Assembly (NCBI GenBank): GCA_021776735.1
Contig: JAJFFH010000037.1
Location: 1-64,000, forward strand
Source: Planctomycetota bacterium
Lineage (GTDB): Bacteria > Planctomycetota > PLA2
Reading direction: 5' to 3'
Length of the DNA stretch: 64,000 nt
Position numbers and translations under genes: made by a program. The first letter of the stretch is position 1. Each line of letters starts with the position of its first letter. Positions 17,187 to 26,066 of the stretch are shown here, one piece after another. The notes under the pieces were generated by a model. That model was not told where the DNA came from and searched no databases. It worked only from the letters and a program-made list of their open reading frames with translations.

Positions 17187-20100
17187 TCACTTCGTGGATC
17201 GGAGCGCCTTCGCGACTTCTGCGATCAGCACCCCGTCGCCCGCCGCGCGCGCGAGTTTCAGGGCGCGTTCCAGCGCGGCGCGCGCTTCGGACTTGCGGCC
17301 CAGGTCGGCCAGGGACTTCGCCGCCGTAAACGCACCGCGCGCTGCGGCGGCCGGGTCCACGTCCGAAGAATCCGCCACCTCGCGCGCCGTGCGCAGCGCC
17401 TCCTCCGGACGGCCGCGCTGCCGGACGACCTCGGCCAGATGAACGCGCGCGCGGAGACCGGCAGCCGTGGTCGCGGGCATGAGACGGGCCGCCTCGCGCG
17501 CGACCGTTTCGCGTTCCGCGTACGCGGGCGCGCCAAGCCGGGCGAGAACGCCGGCCAGTTCGTTCATCGCCGCCACGCGGTTGATTGCGTCGGTGCCGCG
17601 AGCCACAAGCGCGCGCCACATCGCCGTCGCACGCTTCCAGTCCTTGCGCAGGACCATGTAGCGCGCAGCGCGGCCGAGGTCCTCGTCCGACAACGTACCG
17701 AACGCGTCGCGCGGCGCGGGCTCGACCAGCACGACGACGCCCGTGGCACCGGCCCGCACAACGTGATCGCGAACCGTGCGCACCGGCGACGCCGTCCCGC
17801 CGGGCACAACCAGCAGGCGGTGGCGGCCCGCGGCGAGATCCCGCAACTCGAACCGTCCGTCCGCACCCGTCACGGCGCGCACGCGACCGGGAATTCCGTC
17901 GGAACGCAGCGCGCCCGCGCGCACAATCCAATACGCGTCCCATCGCTGCCCGTCCGCCGCAAACGCGCCGATCGTGATCCCGGTCGCGGACGCGCCGCTG
18001 CGAAACCGCACCTGCCCCGCGATCGTGCGCGCTGTCTCCAGGCGAATCTCCGCGGGACGATCAACCGGCACCACGACGTCAACGGGACGAAACCCGGTCG
18101 CGGAAACCAGCACGCGCGTCCGCGTCGCGTTGAGATTCGCCACGAAGAAGGATCCATCGCCGGCCGAGGCCGCCACCACGGGGAGGTGCCATGTGTAGCC
18201 CCGGTGGCCCGGCGCCGCGACGCGAATCTGCGCGTGTGTCACCGGATCGCCCGACGCGGAGACAACCCGCCCCGTTAAGCGCGAACCGGTTTCCAGGACG
18301 AGATCGGCTTCGTATTCGAACCGACTCGCGGCGACAGGAACGGACGGCGATGTTTTGGGGAGATAGCCCGGCGCGATCGCGCGAACCTGGAACGGGAATG
18401 CACGCGAGCGCAAAAAACGCTCGTAGTGACCGTCCGGACCGGTCGGCGTCGAGTCGCGCAGGACGCGCGGCCCCGGCGCGTTGCGGCCGGTGCGTTGCAT
18501 CAACTCGATGCGCGCGCCGGCGACGGGCTTGCCTGCGGGGTCTGTCACGCGGCCGCGCACGCGCGGCATGCGGGCCACGCGCAAGACGACGCCGCGCGCG
18601 GACGTGTTTTTTGAAAAGCGCACGACGACCGGCTCCGCCATGCGCCATCCGGGCGCGGACCCCGTCAAATGCGCGACGGAACGCGGGTCCAACCCTTCGA
18701 GCAGGAACGCCCCACCCGCATCGGCCAAAACCTCGAACGACCGCGACAGTCCCCCCTGTTGAAAGGCGTACACGCGCGCGCCCGGGAGCGGGATTCCCGT
18801 ATCCGTCTCGACGCGCCCCTCGACGGCGGTCCCGGAGATCAGCACGATGTCTTTTGCGACCTCACCGGTCCGCGGCATGACAACCCGTGCGCCGGCCCCA
18901 CGCGCATCGCCGCGCAGCGCCCGTTTCCAGAACGCCGTGCGACCCGGATCGACGAGCCCGTCCGCATCCGCGTGCACGAGCACCGGGCCGTCGAGAACCC
19001 CGGTAATCTGATAGCGACCGTCGATGTCCGTGACCGCCGCCGGCACGAAGTACCCGTTTTGCTCCTTGCCGGTCGTGACCGTGACGCGCGCGCCGGCAAC
19101 GGGACCGTCCGGTCCGGTCACGACGCCGTGCAGGCGCGCCCCGCGCCGCAACGCGATGTTGTAGGTGGTCGTCTCCCCGGCGAGGATCGGAAGCGCGAGC
19201 GTCACCCGGCCACCTCGGTGCGAACCCACGGGATCGTCCCGCACGACGCCATCGGCCGGACCCGGCACGCCCGACGGATGCAGCGGCACGTAGCCATCGG
19301 CGAGCACGGCGATGCGGTGCACCTTGCCCGGCAACAGGCCGGCCAGCTCGTAGCGTCCGTCGCCGTCCGTATCCACATGTCCGATCACGCCCGTCCCCCC
19401 GATCCGCAACACGACTCCGGACAGCGGGCGACCCGTGTCCACATCCGTGACGACCCCGGCAAGCGCGCCGCGCGGCCGCAGCACGAGCTCGCACACGCCG
19501 GGAAACGGGACCACAATCGTGATCGGATGTCCGGCGGGCTCGCCGGCCGAGAGCTGCAACCGGCCAGCGGGCAGATCCGCAAACCTGAACCGCCCCTGCG
19601 CGTCGGTCCGCGCCCGCGCGTTCGCGTGGCGGCTCCGGCCATACAGCGCCATGGCCCCGGCGTGCACGACCGCTTCGGGTACGGGCACGCCCCGCTCATC
19701 GACAACACGGCCGGCGAGCGCAGAGCCGGGAAGAAGATGCACCGTGACGTCTACGTCGCCCGCAGGCGGAACAAGGTTGACCTCGCGCACGCCGCGCGCG
19801 TGGCCGGACGCCTGTGCGACAAGGTGCCAGATCCCCGCCTGCGAAAGCTGCACGACGGCGATGCCTGCGGTGTCGGTTCGGGTGGATGCAAACGGCGCAC
19901 GCCCCGACGCGCGCACGGCAAACCACGCCGCCGGATCCGCCGGCGCAAACACGGACACAGCCGTGTCCGAAACAGGTCGCCCATCCGCAAGCACGCGCAC
20001 CCGCAGCGTCCAGCCTGAGGCCGCGCGGCCGGGCTCTTTCGCGCCCGGCGCACTGGCTGACGTCGGTTCGCCCGGCGCCCGGTCGCGGCGCGAGCCGGAC

Positions 20101-20270
20101 TCCGGCCCAAAACGGCCAAACCCGCGTCGAGACCCTGCGCCCCACCAAAACAACGCCGCGAGCAGCGTGACGAGCAATCCGAGAGCGATCCAGCGCCAGC
20201 GACCCACGAACCGGGAAACGAACGCCCGCGGTTCAGGGTTCGGATTCGGTCCATCGACGGATTGCGGCAT
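17187..20270 (-). CDS. Giant membrane-anchored protein with carboxypeptidase-regulatory repeats and TPR-like tail
   Basis: 1027 residues from ATG 20270 (GAAGG upstream); the frame is open to 20399. A short cytoplasmic tail precedes one transmembrane helix (WIALGLLVTLLAALFWWGAG), so most of the protein is extracytoplasmic. It carries many tandem transthyretin/carboxypeptidase-regulatory units, each with a G-R-V-x-D strand and a T-D-x-x-G-R-(Y/F) turn (TDAQGRFRFADLPAGRL; TDGDGRYELAGLLPGK; TDIDGRYQITGV). The last 170 residues are helical and TPR-like (ARYMVLRKDWKRATAMWRAL). Unlike two neighbours it has no sigma-factor domain. A surface scaffold or sensor role is likely but unproven. It holds one motif copy, read as SPSV. 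Confidence 0.75.
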   Translation of the reverse strand: MPQSVDGPNPNPEPRAFVSRFVGRWRWIALGLLVTLLAALFWWGAGSRRGFGRFGPESGSRRDRAPGEPTSASAPGAKEPGRAASGWTLRVRVLADGRPVSDTAVSVFAPADPAAWFAVRASGRAPFASTRTDTAGIAVVQLSQAGIWHLVAQASGHARGVREVNLVPPAGDVDVTVHLLPGSALAGRVVDERGVPVPEAVVHAGAMALYGRSRHANARARTDAQGRFRFADLPAGRLQLSAGEPAGHPITIVVPFPGVCELVLRPRGALAGVVTDVDTGRPLSGVVLRIGGTGVIGHVDTDGDGRYELAGLLPGKVHRIAVLADGYVPLHPSGVPGPADGVVRDDPVGSHRGGRVTLALPILAGETTTYNIALRRGARLHGVVTGPDGPVAGARVTVTTGKEQNGYFVPAAVTDIDGRYQITGVLDGPVLVHADADGLVDPGRTAFWKRALRGDARGAGARVVMPRTGEVAKDIVLISGTAVEGRVETDTGIPLPGARVYAFQQGGLSRSFEVLADAGGAFLLEGLDPRSVAHLTGSAPGWRMAEPVVVRFSKNTSARGVVLRVARMPRVRGRVTDPAGKPVAGARIELMQRTGRNAPGPRVLRDSTPTGPDGHYERFLRSRAFPFQVRAIAPGYLPKTSPSVPVAASRFEYEADLVLETGSRLTGRVVSASGDPVTHAQIRVAAPGHRGYTWHLPVVAASAGDGSFFVANLNATRTRVLVSATGFRPVDVVVPVDRPAEIRLETARTIAGQVRFRSGASATGITIGAFAADGQRWDAYWIVRAGALRSDGIPGRVRAVTGADGRFELRDLAAGRHRLLVVPGGTASPVRTVRDHVVRAGATGVVVLVEPAPRDAFGTLSDEDLGRAARYMVLRKDWKRATAMWRALVARGTDAINRVAAMNELAGVLARLGAPAYAERETVAREAARLMPATTAAGLRARVHLAEVVRQRGRPEEALRTAREVADSSDVDPAAAARGAFTAAKSLADLGRKSEARAALERALKLARAAGDGVLIAEVAKALRSTK
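18340..18352 (+). repeat. Dispersed motif copy (ACAGGA subtype)
   Basis: Exact 13-mer antisense to the giant regulatory-repeat gene, read there as T-S-P-S-V-P in a turn between two repeats. Followed by T. Confidence 0.9.
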
Positions 20271-20341
20271 CACGCCCGCCTTCGGATCTATTCCTCTTGT
20301 CTCAATCTGATACAAGCACCCGGAGCCACAAGGAGGGCGAC

Positions 20342-20503
20342 ATGAGAATGGGTATGAGAGCCGCTGCCGCGGCGGTGTTGTCGGTTGTCGGGTCCGCATC
20401 CGCAGATCGGTCTACGGGATGCCAGGCCATGGCCCGCGCTCGGCCGGTGCCCGCGGGCGTACGCGGCGGTCTCGTCCAACAGCCGAGACACGAATCGGCA
20501 TGA
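20342..20503 (+). CDS. Small secreted peptide, possible truncated paralogue of the next gene
   Basis: 53 codons from an ATG with a strong AAGGAGG site (20329-20341 region). The N-terminus is a signal peptide (MRMGMRAAAAAVLSVVGSAS, then A-D) that resembles that of the following gene in sequence and in the codons used (GCTGC-GCGGCGGTG). The remainder is short and basic with no family signature. Its TGA overlaps the next ATG as ATGA, so the two are translationally coupled. It may be the remnant of a duplicated gene now serving as a leader. Confidence 0.45.
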   Translation: MRMGMRAAAAAVLSVVGSASADRSTGCQAMARARPVPAGVRGGLVQQPRHESA

Positions 20504-20991
20504 AAAGGATTGCTGCGGCGGTGCTGCTGTACGTCGGGACTGCGGTCGCCGATCCGGTCACGGCGCATTCCGTCAACGACCTGCAGGACGGTGGTGCCCA
20601 CTCGACGCCGACCGGCGAACTGGGCCTTAGCGGCCCGTTCGCAACGGACTTCGAAATCCAATCGTCGGGCACCGGTCTTCCGCGATTTGCTCTCGACGGG
20701 CCAGACGTCGAGATCGATCATGTCGGCTTGGACGCGGGAATTCCCGCCATATCCGGCTTCGCCAAGGAGGATCCGGGCACGTTCCATGGTGTCGATACAC
20801 GTCTGGCCGGCCCACCCGCGCCGCTACTGAGCCTCGACACCGAGACGGTACCCGGCCCGGAACCGCGCACGCTGCTCTTGTCGGTGCTCGGCGTCGTAGG
20901 CGCACTTGCGTGCGGGGTCGGCATCGCCTGGCACAGCCGCTCCAACTGGGGCTCGCGTTCTCGTCGAAGGCCTCGCGCCAAGAGGCGCTGA
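20500..20991 (+). CDS. Small secreted protein with PEP-CTERM-like C-terminus
   Basis: 163 residues: signal peptide MKRIAAAVLLYVGTAVADPV, a polar Gly/Asp-rich mature part without recognisable domain, then PGPEPRTLLLSVLGVVGALA and a basic end (SRSRRRPRAKRR). A P-E-P motif followed by one membrane helix and Arg residues is the PEP-CTERM sorting pattern, recognised by exosortase in many exopolysaccharide-producing bacteria. No exosortase is visible in the window. The start is chosen at 20500 because of the signal peptide and the ATGA overlap; the longer open frame upstream is low-quality protein. Confidence 0.6.
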   Translation: MKRIAAAVLLYVGTAVADPVTAHSVNDLQDGGAHSTPTGELGLSGPFATDFEIQSSGTGLPRFALDGPDVEIDHVGLDAGIPAISGFAKEDPGTFHGVDTRLAGPPAPLLSLDTETVPGPEPRTLLLSVLGVVGALACGVGIAWHSRSNWGSRSRRRPRAKRR

Positions 20992-21054
20992 ACATCGCCG
21001 TCCCGCCTTCGCGCCCGAGGGCGCTTCGGCGCGGGCAGGCCCGCTTGCTGCCCG

Positions 21055-24000
21055 TCAGTCCATCGACTTCAACCGGATCGTGATCGAGCCGGCTCCCGGG
21101 CGATAGTCCTGTCGTGGCGAGTGAAAACGGATGCCCCCGCCGTCAAGCACGAGCGCCCAGACCTGGCCCGGCGCGTCCGGAAGCGTGCGCGCGAACGCGC
21201 CGTTCTCGTCCGTCGCCGCTGTGTAGCGCTGCTTCTCGACCTCAAACATTACCCGCGCGCGCTTGGCCGGCTTGCCGTTCGGCAGCGTCACCTGCCCCGC
21301 GATGCGTACACCGACGCGGCAGGTCAGCACCAGCTCCTGTTCGCGCGGCGTGGCCGAGACGCCGCTCGGACCCATCAGTCCGATGCTCGCCGGCAACAGC
21401 ACCTGGATCCGAACCTTCGCGTCCGGCAACCCACTCAACTGCGCCCGGCCGTCCGCGCCGGTCAACGCGCGGACCGTGCGACCGCCGGTCGATGGAAGGC
21501 CGATCACATGCGCGCCGGCCACCGCTCCGCCTCCCGGCGCCACGACACGAACCCGCAGGGTTCGATCGTGCTTGACCGTGCGCACGCGCAACACGACGTC
21601 GTCGCGGCCGGCTGGTACGCGGTCGAGCTTGCCGTGATAGACGGGTCCGCCGCGCCCGGAAGACCCCACGACAACGAGATCGACCGAGCTTCCCGGCGGC
21701 ACGGCCACGCGAAACGTTCCGGAGGGCGTCGTCGCCGTTCCGCGCAGGTCGTCGCCGCCGGCCTTGCACTGGATCCGCAAACGGCCGACCGGCTTCCCGC
21801 TCGCATCGACTACGGTGCCGGAAATGCTCTGCCAGCGCGCGAGCGTCATCCGCAAGCCGCCGGCGGGCGGATCGACGACGGTCTCGGCCGGCGCGTAGTC
21901 GCCGGAAAACACATACGGCAACCGCGCGGACTTGACCTTGCCGACGACCGTCAGCTCGACGCGCCCACGGTCGTCGGTCATGTCGTTCGACTGGCCGCCT
22001 TCATGCACTACATGAACACTGGCGCGTTCGACCGGCCTCCCGGCATCATCGAGCACCGTCACGACGTACGATCGGCCGCGCACCAAGACGAGACGAACAT
22101 CGCGCACGTCGGTTTCCTTGAGCCGGACCTTGTGCTGGCCCGAGGGCCCGCCCCCGCCGCCAACGTGCAGCGTGTAGGTTCCGGGCGCAAGATCGGGAAA
22201 CCGGAACCGACCGAGGTCGTCGGTCTTGCGGTTCTCCTGGCGTCCGTAATGCATCGGCCCGAATCCGGCGCCCCGCTGGCGCTCCAAGCGGTCCGCGTTT
22301 TCACCGATCACCGCAATACCGGCGCGCACATGCGGCCGGCCCTTCCCATCGACGAGCACACCTTCGATCGCCAGCGGCCGGGGCAGCGCGATGTCGCCGA
22401 GATCGCCCTTGGCGGGATCGAAGTCGAGCACGATCCGACCGTGGCCACGCGCGGTAACGGCGAGCAGGTGCGGCAACGCGCCGTTCAGATCGACGAGGGC
22501 AAAACGGCCGTTGGTATCCGTCGAGACATAGGCCCGGCTGACGAGCGCCCGATCCGCCCCGGCCCCGATTGCCGCAACCCGCGCCGCCGCCACGGGCGCA
22601 CCGTCCCCGCCGACGATCCGCCCGCTCACGGTCACGCCGGGTTGCAGCGCAAAGTCGATGCTTGCCTGCCCGACCGCAATGCGGTAGCCGGGCGCATAGC
22701 CCGGAGCGACCACGAACAACGTGTGGTGCCAGCGCGGACCGGTCCAGCCATTGAGCCGGTAGTGCCCGTCGGCGTCCGTGCGCGTCTCGGGTTGCATCAG
22801 GAGCGTCTTGCCGACGCGCGCCCCCGTGACCGCATCGCCGGTACGTGCATCGGTCACGCGTCCCGAAAACACCTTGCCGTCACCGAGTTCGATCGCATGC
22901 TCGAGGGTGCCCTCGGCGGGCAAAAACATCTGCACGCCACGCGGCCCCGCACGAAGCGGATGCGTCGCGTCCAGATACACGGGCGCCTGGCCGCGCAGAC
23001 CCACAAACGTCGCCACGCCGTCCGCCCCGGTGGATTGCACGACTTCGCGATCGGTGTCGCGCATGAACACGCGCGCACGCGCTCCGGGCACGGGCTGCCC
23101 ATCCCCGTCGCGTACGATCATCCGCACCGCCACCGTCGTCCCGAGCGAAATCCGGGCCCGCTCCCCCGCCAGCACACGCCGCTCGACATCCGCAAACCCG
23201 TCCGCGCGCACGCGCAGTTCGACCCAATCGCCGCGCACGAGCCGCAGCGCAAACGTCCCGTCGCGCGCGCTCACGGTCTTCGGCCCCGCTACCGGCCCCT
23301 TCCGCCGCGGCGCGATCGAGTTGACGCGGCCCCACGGATAATAGTGCGCCTGTAGCCTCGCGCCCTGCACCGGGGCGCCGGCCGCATCTACGACGATGCC
23401 GTGCAGGTCGAGATCCCGATCGACGGTCGTCAAGTCCACCGGGGGCGGGGGCGAATCCGGGCGGGAGCGGACGGACGGCGATGTCTCTCGGGGTGAGAGC
23501 GTTGCGGGCTCTCGCGCGCCGGTCCGTTGCGTGCGCTCGGAATCGTCGCGCGAGAGCGCACGCCAGCCGACGAATAGCGTGAGCAGCAGCGCGACGGACA
23601 CGGCGACGATCTTTACCTTGGTACTCATCAGCAGCGCTCCGATCGTCCAGGTTCGGGGTGCGGTCCGGGCGGGCAACAGCAGGACGGCTGCCCAGCCAGC
23701 GTGGTTTTTGCCGAGTTCGCCGCGCAGGCGCGCGAGGCCGCGACGCAGACGCGTCCGCACGGTGTCTTGCGAAACGCCGAGGCGTGCCGCGATCTCGGCC
23801 ACCTCGACGTCGTACAGGTAGCGCTGGATGATCGTCGTGCGGTAGGGCTCGGGAAGTTGCAGGACGCGTTCGACCACGAGTCGCTGCAACTCGAGCCGGG
23901 CGACAGCTTCGGCGGTGGACGGCAGCTTCTCGGGCTGGGCAGCCTTGTGTTCGCGCTGTTGCCGGCGCCGATCCCCGCGGCGCGCCATCAGCGCGAGGTT

Positions 24001-24222
24001 CTTGGCCACGGCGCCGAGCCACGCGCGCAGGTTGCCGCGCGGCGGCCGGCGGAGCGCGGCGAGCAGACTTTCCTGCACGACGTCCTCGGCCCCTTCAGCA
24101 TCGCGCCCGAGAATCCCGCGCGCGATCGCCCGCACAAAGCCCACATGTTCGGCCAAAATGTCGGGACCGGGGATGTTCCGGCCGGGAGCAACAGGTTCAG
24201 GCAGCGGAGGCGGCATTTCCAT
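21055..24222 (-). CDS. ECF sigma factor fused to membrane helix and carboxypeptidase-regulatory repeats
   Basis: 1055 residues. Residues about 25-95 are sigma-70 region 2 (GAEDVVQESLLAAL; LRAWLGAVAKNLALMARR) and about 115-172 region 4 (LPEPYRTTIIQRYLYDVEVA, then RLGVSQDTVRTRLRRGLARL). After a linker, a transmembrane helix (VKIVAVSVALLLTLFVGW) begins near residue 202, followed by roughly 800 extracytoplasmic residues of carboxypeptidase-regulatory repeats. The sigma part is therefore cytoplasmic and tethered to an external sensor-like part. An internal ATG (23628) with GGAG eight bases upstream could produce the membrane part alone. It holds one motif copy, and a hairpin lies upstream in the leader (24261-24280). 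Confidence 0.85.
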   Translation of the reverse strand: MEMPPPLPEPVAPGRNIPGPDILAEHVGFVRAIARGILGRDAEGAEDVVQESLLAALRRPPRGNLRAWLGAVAKNLALMARRGDRRRQQREHKAAQPEKLPSTAEAVARLELQRLVVERVLQLPEPYRTTIIQRYLYDVEVAEIAARLGVSQDTVRTRLRRGLARLRGELGKNHAGWAAVLLLPARTAPRTWTIGALLMSTKVKIVAVSVALLLTLFVGWRALSRDDSERTQRTGAREPATLSPRETSPSVRSRPDSPPPPVDLTTVDRDLDLHGIVVDAAGAPVQGARLQAHYYPWGRVNSIAPRRKGPVAGPKTVSARDGTFALRLVRGDWVELRVRADGFADVERRVLAGERARISLGTTVAVRMIVRDGDGQPVPGARARVFMRDTDREVVQSTGADGVATFVGLRGQAPVYLDATHPLRAGPRGVQMFLPAEGTLEHAIELGDGKVFSGRVTDARTGDAVTGARVGKTLLMQPETRTDADGHYRLNGWTGPRWHHTLFVVAPGYAPGYRIAVGQASIDFALQPGVTVSGRIVGGDGAPVAAARVAAIGAGADRALVSRAYVSTDTNGRFALVDLNGALPHLLAVTARGHGRIVLDFDPAKGDLGDIALPRPLAIEGVLVDGKGRPHVRAGIAVIGENADRLERQRGAGFGPMHYGRQENRKTDDLGRFRFPDLAPGTYTLHVGGGGGPSGQHKVRLKETDVRDVRLVLVRGRSYVVTVLDDAGRPVERASVHVVHEGGQSNDMTDDRGRVELTVVGKVKSARLPYVFSGDYAPAETVVDPPAGGLRMTLARWQSISGTVVDASGKPVGRLRIQCKAGGDDLRGTATTPSGTFRVAVPPGSSVDLVVVGSSGRGGPVYHGKLDRVPAGRDDVVLRVRTVKHDRTLRVRVVAPGGGAVAGAHVIGLPSTGGRTVRALTGADGRAQLSGLPDAKVRIQVLLPASIGLMGPSGVSATPREQELVLTCRVGVRIAGQVTLPNGKPAKRARVMFEVEKQRYTAATDENGAFARTLPDAPGQVWALVLDGGGIRFHSPRQDYRPGAGSITIRLKSMD
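23471..23483 (+). repeat. Dispersed motif copy (AGCGG subtype)
   Basis: Exact 13-mer antisense to the sigma-fusion gene (read as TSPSVRS) in the flexible segment just outside the membrane helix. A G5-C-G5 tract lies 20 bp before it at 23441-23451, and it is followed by TCTCTCG exactly as in the hemN copy. Confidence 0.9.
23626..23640 (-). promoter_or_regulatory. Possible internal translation start in the sigma fusion
   Basis: ATG at 23628-23626 (MSTKVKIVAVS) with GGAG at 23640-23637, eight bases upstream and in frame with the long protein. It would give a separate signal-anchored protein without the sigma domain. Confidence 0.35.
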
Positions 24223-24662
24223 GTTTACCTTGCCACCCGGGCCCGCCGCCGTTCAAAAAAGGACGGAAACATCGCCGTCCGTTTGCTTTTTCCTCCTTGT
24301 TGCGTGCTTCCCAGCACCGTGCGTGGCGGAATGCCTGCGCAACCTCCGGCGCAGCGACGAAGCCGCCGCAGTCCGAGCCCGTTTCGACAGGCCTGGTCCT
24401 GTTCGGACACGGTGATGCCGGCTCCTGTTTCTGCAAGACCCGCTAGAAAAACGTCAAAAGAGAGGCGGGGCACACCCTGCCACTCCCCAGACTGAACGCT
24501 AAAACCATCCTCTTGATCCCGGCTCGGTAGGGCACGGCAGCCGCCCATCCGATCGACGGCGGGTCGTCAAAAAACACCGGCGTCATCGGGTCTCCGGTTT
24601 GCGCTGGGGGCATTGCCTGTACAGGATCTTCCTGTTGCGGGTGAGATTCCGCGTAATTCTCC
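24223..24662. other. 440-bp divergent intergenic region
   Basis: Lies between the divergent starts of the sigma fusion and hemN. It holds the motif copy at 24270 and a GGACGG/CCGTCC inverted repeat (24261-24266 with 24275-24280) flanked by A6 (24255-24260) and a T-rich run. I see no convincing gene, and no FNR-type TTGAT-N4-ATCAA box before hemN. Confidence 0.6.
24270..24282 (-). repeat. Dispersed motif copy (AGCAA subtype)
   Basis: Exact 13-mer on the minus strand in the leader of the sigma fusion, forming the right arm of a GGACGG/CCGTCC hairpin with T-rich flank. Followed by T. Confidence 0.9.
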
Positions 24663-26066
24663 ATGGCCTCGCCGTCGCTTCCGGAACTGCTGCAACACTA
24701 CAACCGCCCGGGGCCGCGCTATACGTCGTATCCGACCGCGCTCGAGTTTCGCAGCGCTGCGGAGGGTGCCGGAGGGGTGGGCTCCGCGGAATACAGCGCC
24801 GCGCTCGCCGCCGCGGCGGAACGGCCCGGACCGCTGGCGCTCTACGTGCACCTGCCGTTCTGCGCCGAGCGCTGCCTGTTTTGCGGCTGCAACGTGGTCG
24901 TCACCAAGAGAGCGGATGTCGGCACGCGCCACCTCGATCTCTTGTTGAAGGAGATCGAGCGAGTCGGAGCATTGATCAGGGGGCCCGGGGGCGGGAAAGC
25001 GAACGGACGGCGATGTCTCTCGCAGATTCACTGGGGCGGCGGCACGCCGACCTGGTACGCGCCGGACCAACTGCGCCGTCTGCACGAGGCCATCCGCACG
25101 AACTTCGACATTCAGCCCGGCGCGGAATGCGCGATCGAAGTCGATCCGCGCGTGACCACCGCCGAGCACCTCGAAACGCTCCGGGATCTCGGCTTCAACC
25201 GGCTGTCGCTCGGGGTGCAGGACTTCGACCCGGACGTTCAGGCGGCGATCCGCCGCATCCAGCCGTTTCGCAATACCGCCGCACTCGTCGCACACGCGCG
25301 GTCCCTCGGCTTTCGCTCGATCAATCTCGACTTGATCTACGGCCTGCCCCGCCAACACGCGGAGTCGTTCTCGCGCACGCTGGAGCAGGTCATCGAGCTC
25401 TCGCCGGAACGGCTCGCGCTGTACTCGTACGCGCATGTGCCCTGGATGCGCGGGCACCAAAAGAAACTGGACGAGAACGAGCTTCCGAGCGCGACCGCAA
25501 AGCTCGGGCTGTATCTCGCCGCGCTCGAGCGCTTTTCCGCGGCGGGCTACGAACCGATCGGCATGGATCACTTCGCCCGGCCCGACGACGAATTGGCCGA
25601 AGCCGCCCGCGCGCGCACGCTCGGACGCAACTTCATGGGCTACACCGTCTGCCCGGCCGACGACATCGTGGGCTGCGGCACGAGCGCGATCGGCGAACTC
25701 GGCGGCGTGTTTTTTCAAAACGAAAAAACGCTCTGGGAATACGAGGAGGCCGTGCAGGCCGGCCGGCTGGCCACGGCGCGAGGCTACGCCTCGACGGACG
25801 AAGATCGGCTTCGCCGTCGCGTCATCCATTCGCTCATCTGCCGATTCGAACTCGTGTTCGACGAGATCTGTCCGGACTTCGCGGACCATTTCGCGGCAGA
25901 GCTTGCCGCTCTCTCGCCGCTTGAAACCGACGGCCTCGTGTCCATCGGGCCCAAAAGCATCGCCGTCCGTTCCTGTGGCCGCTTGTTCATCCGCAACATC
26001 TGTATGGTCTTCGACCAGTACCTGGCGCATGGCGGCAACACGCCGCGCTTTTCGAAAACGATATGA
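24663..26066 (+). CDS. hemN: Oxygen-independent coproporphyrinogen III oxidase-type radical SAM enzyme
   Basis: 467 residues. Radical SAM cysteines Cys67, Cys71 and Cys74 in HLPFCAERCLFCGC, then HWGGGTPTW, EVDPR, GVQDF and the HemN end GRLFIRNICMVFDQYL. The enzyme decarboxylates coproporphyrinogen III to protoporphyrinogen IX without oxygen, giving heme in anaerobic cells, which fits the respiratory genes downstream. Compared with E. coli HemN from memory there are about seven extra residues (GPGGGKANGRRC) before SQIHWGGGTPT, exactly where a motif copy sits. A second copy replaces residues near the C-terminus without a length change (SIAVRS). The stop overlaps the next ATG by 4 bp. Confidence 0.9.
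   Translation: MASPSLPELLQHYNRPGPRYTSYPTALEFRSAAEGAGGVGSAEYSAALAAAAERPGPLALYVHLPFCAERCLFCGCNVVVTKRADVGTRHLDLLLKEIERVGALIRGPGGGKANGRRCLSQIHWGGGTPTWYAPDQLRRLHEAIRTNFDIQPGAECAIEVDPRVTTAEHLETLRDLGFNRLSLGVQDFDPDVQAAIRRIQPFRNTAALVAHARSLGFRSINLDLIYGLPRQHAESFSRTLEQVIELSPERLALYSYAHVPWMRGHQKKLDENELPSATAKLGLYLAALERFSAAGYEPIGMDHFARPDDELAEAARARTLGRNFMGYTVCPADDIVGCGTSAIGELGGVFFQNEKTLWEYEEAVQAGRLATARGYASTDEDRLRRRVIHSLICRFELVFDEICPDFADHFAAELAALSPLETDGLVSIGPKSIAVRSCGRLFIRNICMVFDQYLAHGGNTPRFSKTI
25003..25015 (+). repeat. Dispersed motif copy (AGCGA subtype)
   Basis: Exact 13-mer in hemN, read as N-G-R-R-C, inside a stretch that looks inserted relative to HemN homologues. A G-rich tract (24979-24994) precedes it and TCTCTCG follows, as in the copy at 23471. 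Confidence 0.9.
25958..25970 (-). repeat. Dispersed motif copy (ACAGGA subtype)
   Basis: Exact 13-mer on the minus strand near the 3' end of hemN, read as S-I-A-V-R-S before GRLFIRNI. Family length is kept here. Followed by C. Confidence 0.9.

Noticed and set aside
19851-19863. Partial motif GACGGCGATG in the giant regulatory gene; similar partial matches at 20993, 12535, 14299, 16661 and 1096
   Set aside because: Only 9-11 bases agree and the flank is absent; such matches are expected from composition and conserved TDGD/IAV codons.
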